In this document: positions 35,804 through 45,583 of the stretch, one piece after another
How positions within the stretch are numbered: the stretch's first letter is position 1
Layout of the letters: every line of letters starts with the position of its first letter
Source: Phycisphaerae bacterium
GTDB taxonomy: Bacteria; Planctomycetota; Phycisphaerae; UBA1845
Direction: 5' to 3'
DNA: 64,000 nucleotides
NCBI GenBank assembly: GCA_029260235.1
Contig: JAJDDP010000100.1
Coordinates: 1 to 64,000 of the forward strand
Made by a program: the position numbers and the translations under genes
Notes under the pieces: generated by a model
Told to the model about the DNA's origin: nothing
The model's database searches: none
Seen by the model: only the letters and a program-made list of their open reading frames with translations

Positions 35804-36376
35804 GTGATCGAAGAAGTTCACCTTCGAGTCCATCTCGGCGCCCCGATCATTCCTGGCGAGGGCGCGGCGGGGTTGCGCTTGGGGCATAAACTCGCCGATT
35901 ATGTTGATCGCAACGGCGACCAGTTTCGCGCTGAGAAACCCAAGCCCGAATCCTGTCATGCCCGGAACAGCCGAGTGCTTCGGTCTGACCATGTGACCGT
36001 CTACACGAACGGGGAGATCATAACTCAAGTCAGCATACACAGCGGGTATCGTGGATCTGTGCGTGATCGTCTTCGGCTGGAGGATGCTGTTGGGAGAGTG
36101 GCGACCGAGCTTGGATGTGTCGGCGAGGATGACGAGGACAATCTTGTCTGCGCCAGTATGGCCGGTATGTGTTTTGAGATACCTGCGTCTCTCTTTGTCA
36201 GTGCCGGCTTGATTCCCTACTCGCGCGCATGGCTCGACCGAATTCGTGACGGGCGTATCTGCGAGATTTTCGTATTCACGGCAAGATGCGACTGCGGAAG
36301 TGATCTTCGAAATCGCCCCGATCACGTTCATTGCCCTGGCTGTGGTCGAACCGTGTTTGAAGCACTGGACTTGTAG
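35804..36376 (+). CDS. Orphan protein with C-terminal zinc ribbon
   Basis: A 190-residue cytosolic protein with no match I recognise. It starts with a GTG six bases after GAGGAG. The middle has mixed alpha/beta character (HVTVYTNGEIITQVSIHSGY, LRLEDAVGRVATELG), and the end carries a four-Cys ribbon (CDCGSDLRNRPDHVHCPGCG). It may be a planctomycete-specific family. It stands between the SDR gene and the NfeD operon. Confidence 0.65.
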   Translation: MIEEVHLRVHLGAPIIPGEGAAGLRLGHKLADYVDRNGDQFRAEKPKPESCHARNSRVLRSDHVTVYTNGEIITQVSIHSGYRGSVRDRLRLEDAVGRVATELGCVGEDDEDNLVCASMAGMCFEIPASLFVSAGLIPYSRAWLDRIRDGRICEIFVFTARCDCGSDLRNRPDHVHCPGCGRTVFEALDL

Positions 36377-36556
36377 CAAGGTGTCGTCTGCGACCCGCAA
36401 GGCAAATACCCATCTCCAGGACAACGGAGGGCTAGAAGTCCAGCCTCGTCTGGTCGGCCCGGTCCACCACGTCGGGATGGTCGGTGTATTCGCTTGCGGC
36501 GACCTGCAGCGGGACAGGGGCGGCTCCACAATTACAATTAGACCCGCGATTTCAAC

Positions 36557-36585
36557 TTGCCGCCCCCCGTATCGTGATCTAAAAT
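36557..36585 (+). promoter_or_regulatory. Promoter of nfeD-floA operon
   Basis: TTGCCG at 36557-36562 and TAAAAT at 36580-36585 are separated by exactly 17 bases and match the sigma-70 consensus at four and five of six positions. They would start a transcript near 36592 with a leader of about 90 bases before the ATG at 36685. The rest of the 308-base gap upstream of the first nfeD gene holds nothing else I can name. Confidence 0.55.
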
Positions 36586-36684
36586 AGGGCTAGATGGGTT
36601 ACACTTGTTCTTGAGGCTGCGATTTGCAGCCGATGCCGGCTCCGTCGGCATGCCCCTCACCGCGTTTTGGATGAGGCGACTCCC

Positions 36685-38334
36685 ATGCGATTGATTCTCC
36701 GACGAAGCCCGATACTTGTTCTGCTGGCTGCATGCGCTGCCACGATGACTCAGGTCGGCGCCACTCAACCCGAAGTAGACTCTTCTGCCGAGATTTCCCC
36801 GGATGCGTCGAGCGTTCTAGCCAGCCCGAGACAGTCCACAATCGTTCCCATCACCGGTGAAATTACTGACGTCACCAGTGAGAGTCTCAAGCGTCGCGTG
36901 GAGCTGGCCAAAGAAGATGGCGCTCAAGTCATCATCTTTGAAATCGAGACGCCGGGTGGGGCGGTGATGGCCGCTCTGGATATTTGTGATTTCATCAAAG
37001 GATTGGGCGATATTCATACGGTGGCGTGGGTTCACTCGCACGCCATCTCTGCCGGTTCGATGATCGCGATGGCCTGTGACGAGATCGTCATGAGCGCTGC
37101 CTCGAGCATCGGCGACTGCGGCGTCATTATGGGCTCGCCGCTGGGGGCTGAGGCGGTCCCCGACGATCTCAAAGCCAAGGCTGAAAGCCCGGTGCTGGCC
37201 CAATTCAGAGACTCAGCCAACCGCTCAGGGTATTCAAGAATCCTTTGTGAATCGCTGGTCGTGCAAGATCGCGTGGTATGGTGGCTGGAAAATACCGAAA
37301 CCGGTGAACGCGTCTTTGTCAGTGACAAGATCAAGAATGCTCGAATTGGTGCGGGCGACGACCCCACTACCCAACCGTCAATAAACCCTACTTGGAAGCT
37401 CGTCGAGTCCTACATCGACGCCCTGGGCGGACACGAGGTTGCCGTCGATCAGCCCGTGGTGGATGACGGCGAGTTGCTGACCATGTCGCAAAGTGAAGCC
37501 GTCGCCTACGGGTTCGCCAAGGGCATCGTCAGCGACGATCAAGCGTTGGTCAGTCGCTACAATTTAGCCGGCACACCCAGTCGCCTCGAATTCACCTGGT
37601 CCGAGCAGTTTGTGGGCTACATGACTTCCATGCCCGTGCGCACCTTCCTGATGATTATTATTCTCTTGGGCGCCTATGTGGAGTTCCACACGCCCGGGGT
37701 CGGCGTTCCAGGTCTGGTAGCCGTGATCGCCTTGGCCGTATTTGTGGGTACGCCTTACCTGACCGGCCTGGCTGACATGTGGGACATCGTGTTCATCCTG
37801 CTGGGGATTGTGTTGTTGATCTTGGAGCTATTCGTCATCCCTGGCTTTGGCTTGGCTGGTATCGCTGGCGTGCTCATGATCCTGATGGGCATGTTCTGGA
37901 CCTTCGTCCCCAACGAGCCAGGACCGTGGCATGTGGTGCCGACCATGCAAGGCACCTGGAATGCGATTCGCCAAGGATTGGTTTCCATGGTGACCGCGAT
38001 GGTTGTCTCGATGGTGGCAATGGTGTACCTCGCCAAGTGGTTGCCGGCCAGTCGGTTCGGCAGCAAGTTGGTGCTCAGCGCCGAACTAGCCCGTGAGGAG
38101 ACGATCAAGACAGGCCTAAGCACCATCAAGACGATTGATGTCGAAGTTGGCGCACGCGGCGAGACACTCTCGATTCTCCGCCCAGCCGGCAAGGCTCGGA
38201 TTGATGGTCAGCGACGTGACGTGGTGACCCAAGGTGAGATGATCGAACAGGGTAAAGCCATCGAAGTGTTGGTCGTTCGGGGTAATCGAGTCGTAGTACG
38301 CGAGTTGGGCGGTTCCAATAGCACGAACGTGTAG
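36685..38334 (+). CDS. NfeD-family membrane serine protease
   Basis: A 549-residue NfeD1b-type protein. After an N-terminal signal or membrane segment comes a ClpP-class protease domain (about residues 60-300) with the SAGSMIAMACDEIVM segment bearing the catalytic Ser, then four to five membrane segments (about 320-460) and a C-terminal NfeD OB-fold (LRPAGKARIDGQRRDVV...). Such proteases cut membrane-associated proteins such as stomatin-family partners. GAGG eight bases upstream supports the ATG at 36685 over the track start at 36667. It heads the nfeD-nfeD-floA operon. Confidence 0.92.
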   Translation: MRLILRRSPILVLLAACAATMTQVGATQPEVDSSAEISPDASSVLASPRQSTIVPITGEITDVTSESLKRRVELAKEDGAQVIIFEIETPGGAVMAALDICDFIKGLGDIHTVAWVHSHAISAGSMIAMACDEIVMSAASSIGDCGVIMGSPLGAEAVPDDLKAKAESPVLAQFRDSANRSGYSRILCESLVVQDRVVWWLENTETGERVFVSDKIKNARIGAGDDPTTQPSINPTWKLVESYIDALGGHEVAVDQPVVDDGELLTMSQSEAVAYGFAKGIVSDDQALVSRYNLAGTPSRLEFTWSEQFVGYMTSMPVRTFLMIIILLGAYVEFHTPGVGVPGLVAVIALAVFVGTPYLTGLADMWDIVFILLGIVLLILELFVIPGFGLAGIAGVLMILMGMFWTFVPNEPGPWHVVPTMQGTWNAIRQGLVSMVTAMVVSMVAMVYLAKWLPASRFGSKLVLSAELAREETIKTGLSTIKTIDVEVGARGETLSILRPAGKARIDGQRRDVVTQGEMIEQGKAIEVLVVRGNRVVVRELGGSNSTNV

Positions 38335-38340
38335 GGCATC

Positions 38341-38850
38341 ATGAATCCACTCATTTGGGCATTCCTGCTTTTCTTGGCTGGGATCGGCTTGGCTGCCGCT
38401 GAGATTCTCATCCCTTCGGCCGGCGTGCTGGCCATCATGAGTCTTGGTGCATTCATTGCCGCGGTGGCGATGGGCTTTGAAGTATCAGCAGGCTGGGGAA
38501 TCAGTCTATTGTTGGCTGCACCGCTGGTGGTTACTGTGGTTGTCGTTCAGGGGTTCAAGATTTTGCCCCGCACCTGGGTAGGTAGACGAATGATTCTTCG
38601 GGCACCGGGACTCGATGACCAGAGCAAGGCGCAAACTGCTCTGGATGAGTCCCAGGATACGAGCGAGATCGACACGGCGCTACTTGGGTTGGAAGGCATC
38701 ACTCATACCGAGCTGAGGCCTAGCGGCTCAGCCGACCTTGCGGGCCGAAGGCATGACGTGGTCTCTCTCGGAGACTTCATCCCTGCAGGAGCGCAGATTC
38801 GAGTCGTCAACGTCGCCGGCAACAGAGTGGTCGTGGAAGAAATCCAATAG
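38341..38850 (+). CDS. Short NfeD-family protein
   Basis: A 169-residue protein with three membrane segments (residues 1-80) and a C-terminal NfeD OB-fold (LRPSGSADLAGRRHDVVSLGDFI...NVAGNRVVVEEI). This is the short NfeD form that lacks the protease domain and normally accompanies a flotillin. The OB-fold repeats the sequence pattern of the longer NfeD encoded six bases upstream. It probably interacts with the FloA protein encoded next. Confidence 0.92.
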   Translation: MNPLIWAFLLFLAGIGLAAAEILIPSAGVLAIMSLGAFIAAVAMGFEVSAGWGISLLLAAPLVVTVVVVQGFKILPRTWVGRRMILRAPGLDDQSKAQTALDESQDTSEIDTALLGLEGITHTELRPSGSADLAGRRHDVVSLGDFIPAGAQIRVVNVAGNRVVVEEIQ

Positions 38851-38910
38851 GTATCCAAAGCAGGGCGGGTGAGCCGTCCTTTTCTCAAGTCACACGCAAG
38901 GACCGATACG

Positions 38911-40086
38911 ATGAAACAGATGCTGGCAACATCAATGGGAGAGCAACTTCAGTGGGTTGGCATCGTGCTGGCGCTGCTGCTGGGCTTCTTCATCCTGATC
39001 ATTTTATTCACCTATGCCAAGATCTACCTGCGGGCACTGTTTTCCGATGCCCGCGTGTCCTTCTTCGAGCTAATCGGCATGAGCCTGCGAAAGGTCCGCG
39101 CCCAGCTCATCGTTGATGCCCGAATCTCGATGGTTCAAGCCGGCATCACCAACCTATCGACCCGCGAGTTGGAATCGGTGTATCTGGTGCGCTACAACCC
39201 GCAGGACTTGCTCACCGTAGTCACTGCGATGATCACAGCACACAAAGCCCAAGTCATGGTCGATTTTGCGACGCTCCAAGCCCACCACTTTGCCGGCGGC
39301 AACATACTGGCCTTGATCAAAGCCTTGATCGGTGCCGCCCGAGCCAAAATTCCTCTCAATGTCGATACAGCCAGGGCGATAGATCTAGCCGGTCGCGACA
39401 TCGTCGATGCGGTCAACACCTCGGTGAATCCAAGAGTAATCGATTGTCCGGCCCACGAGCCTGGCGCAGCACGCTCAGCGGACAAACTGGACGCCGTCGC
39501 CAAAGACGGAATCCGCCTCTTGGCCAAGGCCCGCGTCACGGTGCGGACCAACATAGCTCAACTCATCGGTGGGGCGACCGAAGAAACGGTCGTTGCCCGC
39601 GTCGGGCAAGCTATCGTCAGCGCGATCGGTTCATGCGAGACCTACAAACACGTGCTTGAAAACCCAGACAACATTGCTCAGAGCGCCCTAGCTGGCGGCG
39701 GGTTGGCTGCGGGTACAGCATTCGAGATTCTTTCGGTGGATATCGCCGACATCAGCGTGGCCGCCGTCGGCAATGTCGCCAACGTCGGCGCCCAGCTTCA
39801 GGCAGAGCAAGCCGAGGCAGACAAACGCCGCTTCCAGGCAGAGGCCGAGAAACGACGGGCGATGGCTATCGCCCGAACCGAAGAGATGCGGGCATTGGTC
39901 CACGAGAACCGGGCAAAAGTTGTCGAAGCAGAAGCTACCGTACCACTGGCTATGGCTGAGGCATTCCGCCAGGGCAACCTCGGGATCATGGACTACTACC
40001 GAATGAAGAATATCGAGGCTGACACAGGCATGCGACGATCCATCGGCGGCGAAGAGAAGGGCGACAGTACCGACTCAAGCAAGTAG
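38911..40086 (+). CDS. floA: Flotillin-like protein FloA
   Basis: A 391-residue bacterial flotillin (YqfA/FloA). An N-terminal membrane segment ([23 protein letters not shown]) is followed by the conserved NfeD/flotillin-type SPFH domain and a long Ala/Glu-rich helical region ([21 protein letters not shown]). It organises membrane microdomains. The track starts with a GTG at 38869, but AAGGA eight bases before the ATG at 38911 favours the latter. It lies third in the nfeD-nfeD-floA operon, an arrangement known from Bacillus and others. Confidence 0.95.
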   Translation: MKQMLATSMGEQLQWVGIVLALLLGFFILIILFTYAKIYLRALFSDARVSFFELIGMSLRKVRAQLIVDARISMVQAGITNLSTRELESVYLVRYNPQDLLTVVTAMITAHKAQVMVDFATLQAHHFAGGNILALIKALIGAARAKIPLNVDTARAIDLAGRDIVDAVNTSVNPRVIDCPAHEPGAARSADKLDAVAKDGIRLLAKARVTVRTNIAQLIGGATEETVVARVGQAIVSAIGSCETYKHVLENPDNIAQSALAGGGLAAGTAFEILSVDIADISVAAVGNVANVGAQLQAEQAEADKRRFQAEAEKRRAMAIARTEEMRALVHENRAKVVEAEATVPLAMAEAFRQGNLGIMDYYRMKNIEADTGMRRSIGGEEKGDSTDSSK

Positions 40087-40117
40087 GACGTTTTGATTCG
40101 CTGTCAGGAAGAATGAG

Positions 40118-40849
40118 TTGTCGATGAACTCAGGTTTACAAATGCTCGCTCAAGAGGGTGATGGGGCCAATTGGACCTCGCTGCTTTATCTTGTCATCTT
40201 CCTGGTATTGCCCCTGATGAATAAGGTCAAGGACAAATACATCGAATGGTCGCAAGGAACGCAGCCGGAAAAGGGAAGGACCGCGCCGCCGGAACGTCCA
40301 GTGCGAATCCCCAATCTTCGGCCCACCGATCAGGCTGTTCCGCCGGCTGAGGCCTTCAAGAAGATGCGGGCTAAACTCGAGACTGCGGCGCAAGCTGCAT
40401 CAGCAGCTGCCAAGCACGCCGGGCCGCAGATCAAGCCGAGCGTCCATGGTCCGCCGGCTCCACCTAAACCGGTCGCAAGGAAAAGACCGCCAGCCGAGGG
40501 GCAAGCTCAGGAACATCGGTTGGCGGAGTTAGCCGCTCAAATCCAGGTCATCGAATCGGAACCAACGCCTGCAACGCCGCAAGGGGCTAAGCCAATGCCG
40601 CCGGCTGAGCGACGCGTCGATATTCATGACGCGGATCTGCACGTCAATTTGGCTGCGAATCGCCCGGCCATCAGTGCCCACGAGATGAGCACCCAGAGAG
40701 CCGTGATAGACTCGGAAATCGCCCGGCCCAGCCACAGCTTTGAGGGATTGTCGGCCGATCAAATGCGGCAGGCGGTGCTCTTGAGCGAGATTCTCAGGCC
40801 TCCCCTTGCCCTTAGGCCCTCGGCGGAATCGTTCGGGATTAGCGGGTAA
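40118..40849 (+). CDS. Hypothetical membrane-anchored protein
   Basis: A 243-residue protein with one N-terminal membrane segment (SLLYLVIFLVLPLM) and a long Pro/Ala/Lys-rich cytosolic region that ends in a short predicted helical part (SADQMRQAVLLSEILRPPLALRPS). The track uses a TTG at 40118, six bases after AGGAAG; the ATG at 40124 is the other choice. No family is recognised. Its place 31 bases after floA suggests an accessory role in that complex. Confidence 0.65.
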   Translation: MSMNSGLQMLAQEGDGANWTSLLYLVIFLVLPLMNKVKDKYIEWSQGTQPEKGRTAPPERPVRIPNLRPTDQAVPPAEAFKKMRAKLETAAQAASAAAKHAGPQIKPSVHGPPAPPKPVARKRPPAEGQAQEHRLAELAAQIQVIESEPTPATPQGAKPMPPAERRVDIHDADLHVNLAANRPAISAHEMSTQRAVIDSEIARPSHSFEGLSADQMRQAVLLSEILRPPLALRPSAESFGISG

Positions 40850-41023
40850 CTGCATGCTGCATATTAGCTTACGGATTCTCACCGATTGGGAAACCGCGCG
40901 GTGCCGGCCGGGTATACTTAAATGAGGTTCTGGAGATCTGCCCAATCTCTGGAAGGCCCGGACGACTAGACCCGATAGAACAGACTGAGGCACGATGAAG
41001 CAATCCAAGATGGTGGCCAAACA

Positions 41024-42697
41024 ATGAGCCTGGGCGAAGTCCTGCTGCAACGAAAAAAAATCACCCCCGAGCAGCTTGAAGAATGCCGCGCTGCCCGCAA
41101 GGGGCCTCATGACCGCATCGAGCGGATCCTCATCGAGAAGGGCTACGCCAAAGAACGAGATGTACTCGAGATCATCGGCGAGCAGCTCTCCATCCCGGTC
41201 GTCGATCTGACCAATATCAAGATCGAGCCGGAACTGCTCAAACTCGTTCCAGCCAAAGTTGTCCACCGCTATCGGATGATCCCCATCGCCAGGCGGAACG
41301 GGACCATCCGAATCGCTACGGCCAACGCTTTCGACCTCTACGCCTTCGACGAGCTACGAATGCTCACCGGCGCCAAGGTCGAACCCGTCCTCGCTTCTGA
41401 GGCTGAGATTGGCCGGGTAATAAAGCAGTATTACGGCGTGGGCGGGCAGGTCATCGACCAGATGATCGCCGACTCGGACATCGAGGTTGTTTCCGAGATC
41501 GACGAGCAGGACACCGACGCCATCGAGGAGGCTCAGGAGGCGACCGTTGTCAAGTTGGTCAATGAAATCCTCGTCGAGGCCATTCGTGACCGGGCATCGG
41601 ACGTACACATAGAACCCTATGAGGACAAGCTGCGGATTCGTTACCGTATAGACGGCGTCTTGCACACCACCAATGTGCCGCCGCAGATTCGACGATTCCA
41701 AAACGCCATTATCTCGCGAATCAAGATCCTGAGCAATTTGAACATTGCCGAGAAGCGCCTGCCCCAGGACGGCGGATTCAAAATCAAGACAGGCCAGCGC
41801 GAGATCGACTTGCGGGTGAGCATCATCCCCACGAAGTACGGCGAAGGCGTGGTCATGCGTATCCTCGACAAACAGTCGGCTTTGATGTCCCTCGAGGCGC
41901 TAGGCCTGGCAGGTCGCCCAGCCGAACTCTACGGGTCGCTCATCCGGCAACCGTTTGGCATTATTCTGGTGACCGGCCCTACCGGTTCGGGCAAGACGAC
42001 CACGCTCTACGCCTCGCTCAATGCGGTCAAGAGCGACGCGGTAAAAATGATCACCATCGAAGATCCCATCGAGTATTACCTCGACGGCATTAACCAGGTG
42101 CAAATCAAGCCTAGCATTGGGTTGACCTTCTCATCGGGTTTGCGGAGCTTCTTGAGGCACGATCCAGACATTATCCTGGTGGGCGAGATTCGAGACCTGG
42201 AAACGGCTGAAACCGCTATCAACGCCTCGCTGACCGGCCACTTGGTATTCAGCACCTTGCACACCAATGATGCGATCACCTCAACCACCCGGTTGCTAGA
42301 CATGGGCGTCGAGCCGTTTCTGGTGGCCAGCTCGCTCGAAGGTGTGTTGGCTCAGCGACTGGTGCGGCAGCTCTGTCCCGAATGTCGCGAGGCTTACGAT
42401 CCAAGTGCCAAGGACGTTCCCGAGCAGTTGGAACTACAACCAGGACAAAAATTCTATCGCCCCAAGGGGTGTCGCGACTGCCGCAACACCGGGTATCGGG
42501 GCCGGATCGGCATCTACGAACTGCTGCTCATCAGCGACAGCTTGCGCGACATGATCCTGGCCCGAAAGAGCGCTACCGACATGTTAGCCGTTGCCCAGGA
42601 AGAAGGGCTTATCCTTATGCGCGAGGATGGTTGGCACAAAGTGCAGCACGGCGTCACCACCATCGAGGAAATCAACCGGGTCACCAAGTCGCTGTAG
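41024..42697 (+). CDS. GspE/PilB-type secretion ATPase
   Basis: A 557-residue hexameric ATPase of type II secretion or type IV pilus systems. An N-terminal MshEN domain (residues 1-150) precedes the N2 domain and the RecA-like core with Walker A (VTGPTGSGKTTTLYAS), Asp box, Walker B (IILVGEIRD) and His box (GHLVFSTLHTNDA). A zinc-binding CxxC...CxxC element (LCPEC...GCRDC) is present near the C-terminus. It assembles pseudopilins such as those with the H-X9-DG tail at 25542. No other gsp or pil genes are adjacent, as is common in planctomycetes. Confidence 0.95.
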   Translation: MSLGEVLLQRKKITPEQLEECRAARKGPHDRIERILIEKGYAKERDVLEIIGEQLSIPVVDLTNIKIEPELLKLVPAKVVHRYRMIPIARRNGTIRIATANAFDLYAFDELRMLTGAKVEPVLASEAEIGRVIKQYYGVGGQVIDQMIADSDIEVVSEIDEQDTDAIEEAQEATVVKLVNEILVEAIRDRASDVHIEPYEDKLRIRYRIDGVLHTTNVPPQIRRFQNAIISRIKILSNLNIAEKRLPQDGGFKIKTGQREIDLRVSIIPTKYGEGVVMRILDKQSALMSLEALGLAGRPAELYGSLIRQPFGIILVTGPTGSGKTTTLYASLNAVKSDAVKMITIEDPIEYYLDGINQVQIKPSIGLTFSSGLRSFLRHDPDIILVGEIRDLETAETAINASLTGHLVFSTLHTNDAITSTTRLLDMGVEPFLVASSLEGVLAQRLVRQLCPECREAYDPSAKDVPEQLELQPGQKFYRPKGCRDCRNTGYRGRIGIYELLLISDSLRDMILARKSATDMLAVAQEEGLILMREDGWHKVQHGVTTIEEINRVTKSL

Positions 42698-42771
42698 CCC
42701 ACCAGGCGCAGACAGGGCTGGCGAATTACATCCTCGAACTCGACAGTGAGGCAGGACCCCCCAAAGCTACG

Positions 42772-43155
42772 ATGGCCCGACTGATCCTCCACGAATTCTC
42801 AGCAGATTACATCCCGGATTTTGGGGAGATCGATCTAGATCGCCTCCGTCGCGCTGTGGCTGTCCTTATGGAGAAGGGCGCCCAGGCCATTCAGGTCGAT
42901 GGCTACGAACAAGATGACGCTGAACTCGACCGACTCATGGTCGTGCGCTTTCGAGGTGAGAACCGGACGATCACCATTCCGATCGAATCGCTCACCGACC
43001 TGGATCGGCTCCTTGCACCGTTTCATGCAGCCGCTCCCCCTCAAGTTCGCCATAGTGACAGTTCGCGGCATGTGGAGATAGTGGGCCTGGTGGTTCAGGT
43101 CATCGCGGACCCGGACGACCCCCTGGGGGGTACGATTGGCCGCCAATCGCGCTAG
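42772..43155 (+). CDS. Hypothetical soluble protein
   Basis: A possible 127-residue acidic cytosolic protein, starting at MARLILHEFSADYIP. It has alternating helix and strand patterns (DLDRLRRAVAVLMEKGAQAIQVDGYEQ, NRTITIPIESLTDLDRLLAPF) and no signal or membrane segment. The track ORF starts at 42382 inside the GspE gene in another frame, which I reject. No ribosome-binding site is obvious, and no family is recognised. Confidence 0.5.
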   Translation: MARLILHEFSADYIPDFGEIDLDRLRRAVAVLMEKGAQAIQVDGYEQDDAELDRLMVVRFRGENRTITIPIESLTDLDRLLAPFHAAAPPQVRHSDSSRHVEIVGLVVQVIADPDDPLGGTIGRQSR

Positions 43156-43299
43156 GTCATCCCTGCCGCAGGGCTCAAATCTCTATTTTTCGTAGTGAAC
43201 CGGGCCATGGTAGAGCACGTCTAAGTTTTCACCATCCGCGAGCGAGTGGGTCGCTTGCGCGGAGTCAGCATCGCCTCTGGTCCCCATTGGAGAACAGCC

Positions 43300-44829
43300 A
43301 TGCCTTCACATGCCGCCTTGAAACTGATGGTCGCTCTATTCCTCGTTGCTCCCCAGGTGCGGGCCGATCAGCCGGCGGTCACCGTGTACAACCAGAATTT
43401 TGGCGTGGTGCGCGAGCGGTTGTCACTGGATCTCACAGCCGGAGTCAACCAGATTTCGTTCGACGAGGTGACTGCCCATCTCGAGCCGGACTCGGTGATC
43501 CTCCGCGATCCGCAGCACCGCCGCAGAATCCAAATCCTCGAGCAGAACTACCGGGCTGACCCGCTTTCGCAACCCCTGCTGCTCTCTCTGTTTGAAGGCC
43601 AGACCATCGACTTCCAAATCGGTGCTGGCGAGAGCGCGGTAGTCGTCCCCGGGCGGGTCGTCCGCAGCGGGTATGTGCCGCACCCAGCCGCGTGGCAGCA
43701 GTACGGTCAGGCCTATCAGCAGACACAGATGGCCCGGATGAACTACGGCGGCGGCGGCAACCAGCCGCTGATCGAGATCGACGGGAAGCTGCGCTTCGGT
43801 CTGCCCGGCACGCCGCTATTCCCTAGCCTGAACGACGACACCATTCTAAAACCGACGCTGCACTGGCTGCTGGAGACGGATACCACCGGGCCGCTGGAGG
43901 CTGAGCTTAGCTATGTGACCGGAGGGATGAGCTGGAAGGCGGACTACAATGTGGTTTCCCCGGAGACAGAGGACGTGCTCGACCTGGTTGGCTGGGTCAC
44001 GATCGACAATCAGTGCGGCAAGGATTTTGAAAGCGCTCGGATCAAGCTCATGGCTGGAGATGTCAGCAAGCTGCTGCCGACTCCGCAGGATTCAAGCCGC
44101 CGGTTGGGGTACATGAGCTCCAATGTGGTGGGTGGCAGCGGTATGGCGCCGCCGGTTTCCGAAAAATCCTTCGACGAATACCACCTCTACACGCTGGGCC
44201 GACCAACGACATTGCGAGATCGCCAGACAAAGCAGGTCGAGTTCGTCCGGTCCAGCGGCGTCGGATCTCGCCGGCTATATGTGTATGACGGCTATCGGCC
44301 TAACTACAACCAATACCAAGGATGGTCGTGGGAGAGCATCCGTAACCAGGCGGCATACGGAACGTTGTCCAGCACGAAGGTATCGGTCATGCGCGAGATC
44401 GAGAACAGTGATGACAACGGCCTCGGCATTCCGCTGCCAGCCGGCCGCGTCCGGTTCTACCGGCGAGACAATGACGGCCAGCTCGAGTTTGTCGGCGAGA
44501 ACGTCATCGACCACACCCCCAAGGACGAGATGCTGCGGGTCCACACCGGCAGTGCCTTCGACCTTGTAGGAAAGCGCCGCCGCACGAATTTCAAGATCGA
44601 CCACACCGAACGCTACATAGATGAGAGCTTCGAGATTAAGGTGCGGAACCACAAGGCTGAAGCGGTCGAACTCCGCGTCGTCGAGCATCTCTACCGCTGG
44701 CACAACTGGGCGATCCAGGAAAAGTCACAGGACTTCAAGAAGCTAGATTCCCAGACCATCGAATTCCGAGTGAAGCTTCAGCCGGACGAAGAGAAGACCG
44801 TGACCTACCTAGTTCACTATTCGTGGTAG
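43300..44829 (+). CDS. DUF4139 domain-containing exported protein
   Basis: A 509-residue protein with a Sec signal peptide (ALKLMVALFLVAPQVRA) and the DUF4139/DUF4140-type architecture: VTVYNQNFGVVRERLSLDL at the N-terminus, LTAGVNQISFDEV, then the characteristic ELSYVTGGMSWKADYNVV and LDLVGWVTIDNQCGKDFESARIKLMAGDV. The end (ETVTYLVHYSW-like) matches the family. Its role is unknown. GGAG seven bases upstream supports the ATG at 43300, not 43246. The stop abuts the stop of the next, convergent gene with no gap. Confidence 0.88.
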   Translation: MPSHAALKLMVALFLVAPQVRADQPAVTVYNQNFGVVRERLSLDLTAGVNQISFDEVTAHLEPDSVILRDPQHRRRIQILEQNYRADPLSQPLLLSLFEGQTIDFQIGAGESAVVVPGRVVRSGYVPHPAAWQQYGQAYQQTQMARMNYGGGGNQPLIEIDGKLRFGLPGTPLFPSLNDDTILKPTLHWLLETDTTGPLEAELSYVTGGMSWKADYNVVSPETEDVLDLVGWVTIDNQCGKDFESARIKLMAGDVSKLLPTPQDSSRRLGYMSSNVVGGSGMAPPVSEKSFDEYHLYTLGRPTTLRDRQTKQVEFVRSSGVGSRRLYVYDGYRPNYNQYQGWSWESIRNQAAYGTLSSTKVSVMREIENSDDNGLGIPLPAGRVRFYRRDNDGQLEFVGENVIDHTPKDEMLRVHTGSAFDLVGKRRRTNFKIDHTERYIDESFEIKVRNHKAEAVELRVVEHLYRWHNWAIQEKSQDFKKLDSQTIEFRVKLQPDEEKTVTYLVHYSW

Positions 44830-45549
44830 TCACGCGAACCTGGAGGCTGCATAGGTCTTTGATTTTGAGTGGGTTGCAGATTGGCGGGTAATCCACTCGT
44901 ACGGCCTGAATTGGGATTCAACCAGCATCGCGAGGACATCCGTGTCCGTCGTGGGCTTGATTGAAAACTTGTCGCTGGGCGAGTCAAACAAATATTTCTG
45001 CGCGTCACCCTGAACCCGGGAGAAGAACACTTTGCCTGCGCTTGCCTTCTTGTCGAAATCGAACGGAAGGTAGACTGCTTCCTCCCAATCTTCCGCACCA
45101 CAGAACATTGGCTTCTTCATGTTCGATTCGGCGGATCCCATGGTGATTTCAAAAACCCCCTCGGTGCCGATATCGACCTTCATCGACGCCGGGCATGAAG
45201 TGGACAGGGTGACGTCCGCGTGACTGTATGGGGTTGAAAAGAACACGCGTTCGCAAAAGGCGAAGAATCTGCACGAGTTGTACGAGTGAATCAGAAACGC
45301 CGCTTCCTGGCCGTTGAGACAGTGCTCCTCAGATAAAACAATCGCGAAGCTCAGTTCCCGAAAGGCCACACCTCGAAACCGGCCTACGCCGCCGATGATG
45401 ATGATTTCGGCATTGCCGTCGCGTTCTGCAGGCGTAAGGCCATAGCGCCCCAAGTAGGCAGTCCAACACTTCAGGTCTGCCAAACCACGCACAGTCACGT
45501 CACGAACGTCGCGAAGCTGAGCAGCCCACTTGATATTCTTGGTTGACAT
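44830..45549 (-). CDS. Hypothetical protein, possibly acetoacetate decarboxylase-like
   Basis: A 239-residue cytosolic protein with no signal peptide. The segment GRFRGVAFRELSFAIVL, followed by the NSCRFFAFCERVFFSTPY region and HADVTL, has some likeness in layout to acetoacetate-decarboxylase-superfamily barrels, but the catalytic Lys pair is not evident, so I keep it as hypothetical. The ATG at 45549 follows AGGTGG; the track starts eight codons earlier. The gene is ten bases or so downstream of the thioredoxin-like gene. Confidence 0.6.
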   Translation of the reverse strand: MSTKNIKWAAQLRDVRDVTVRGLADLKCWTAYLGRYGLTPAERDGNAEIIIIGGVGRFRGVAFRELSFAIVLSEEHCLNGQEAAFLIHSYNSCRFFAFCERVFFSTPYSHADVTLSTSCPASMKVDIGTEGVFEITMGSAESNMKKPMFCGAEDWEEAVYLPFDFDKKASAGKVFFSRVQGDAQKYLFDSPSDKFSIKPTTDTDVLAMLVESQFRPYEWITRQSATHSKSKTYAASRFA

Positions 45550-45583
45550 CGTACCACCTACCGGCATTGCCAAGCTGCCTGAT

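Noticed and set aside
42382-42771. N-terminal extension of the hypothetical protein after gspE
   Set aside because: It overlaps the gspE coding region in another frame.
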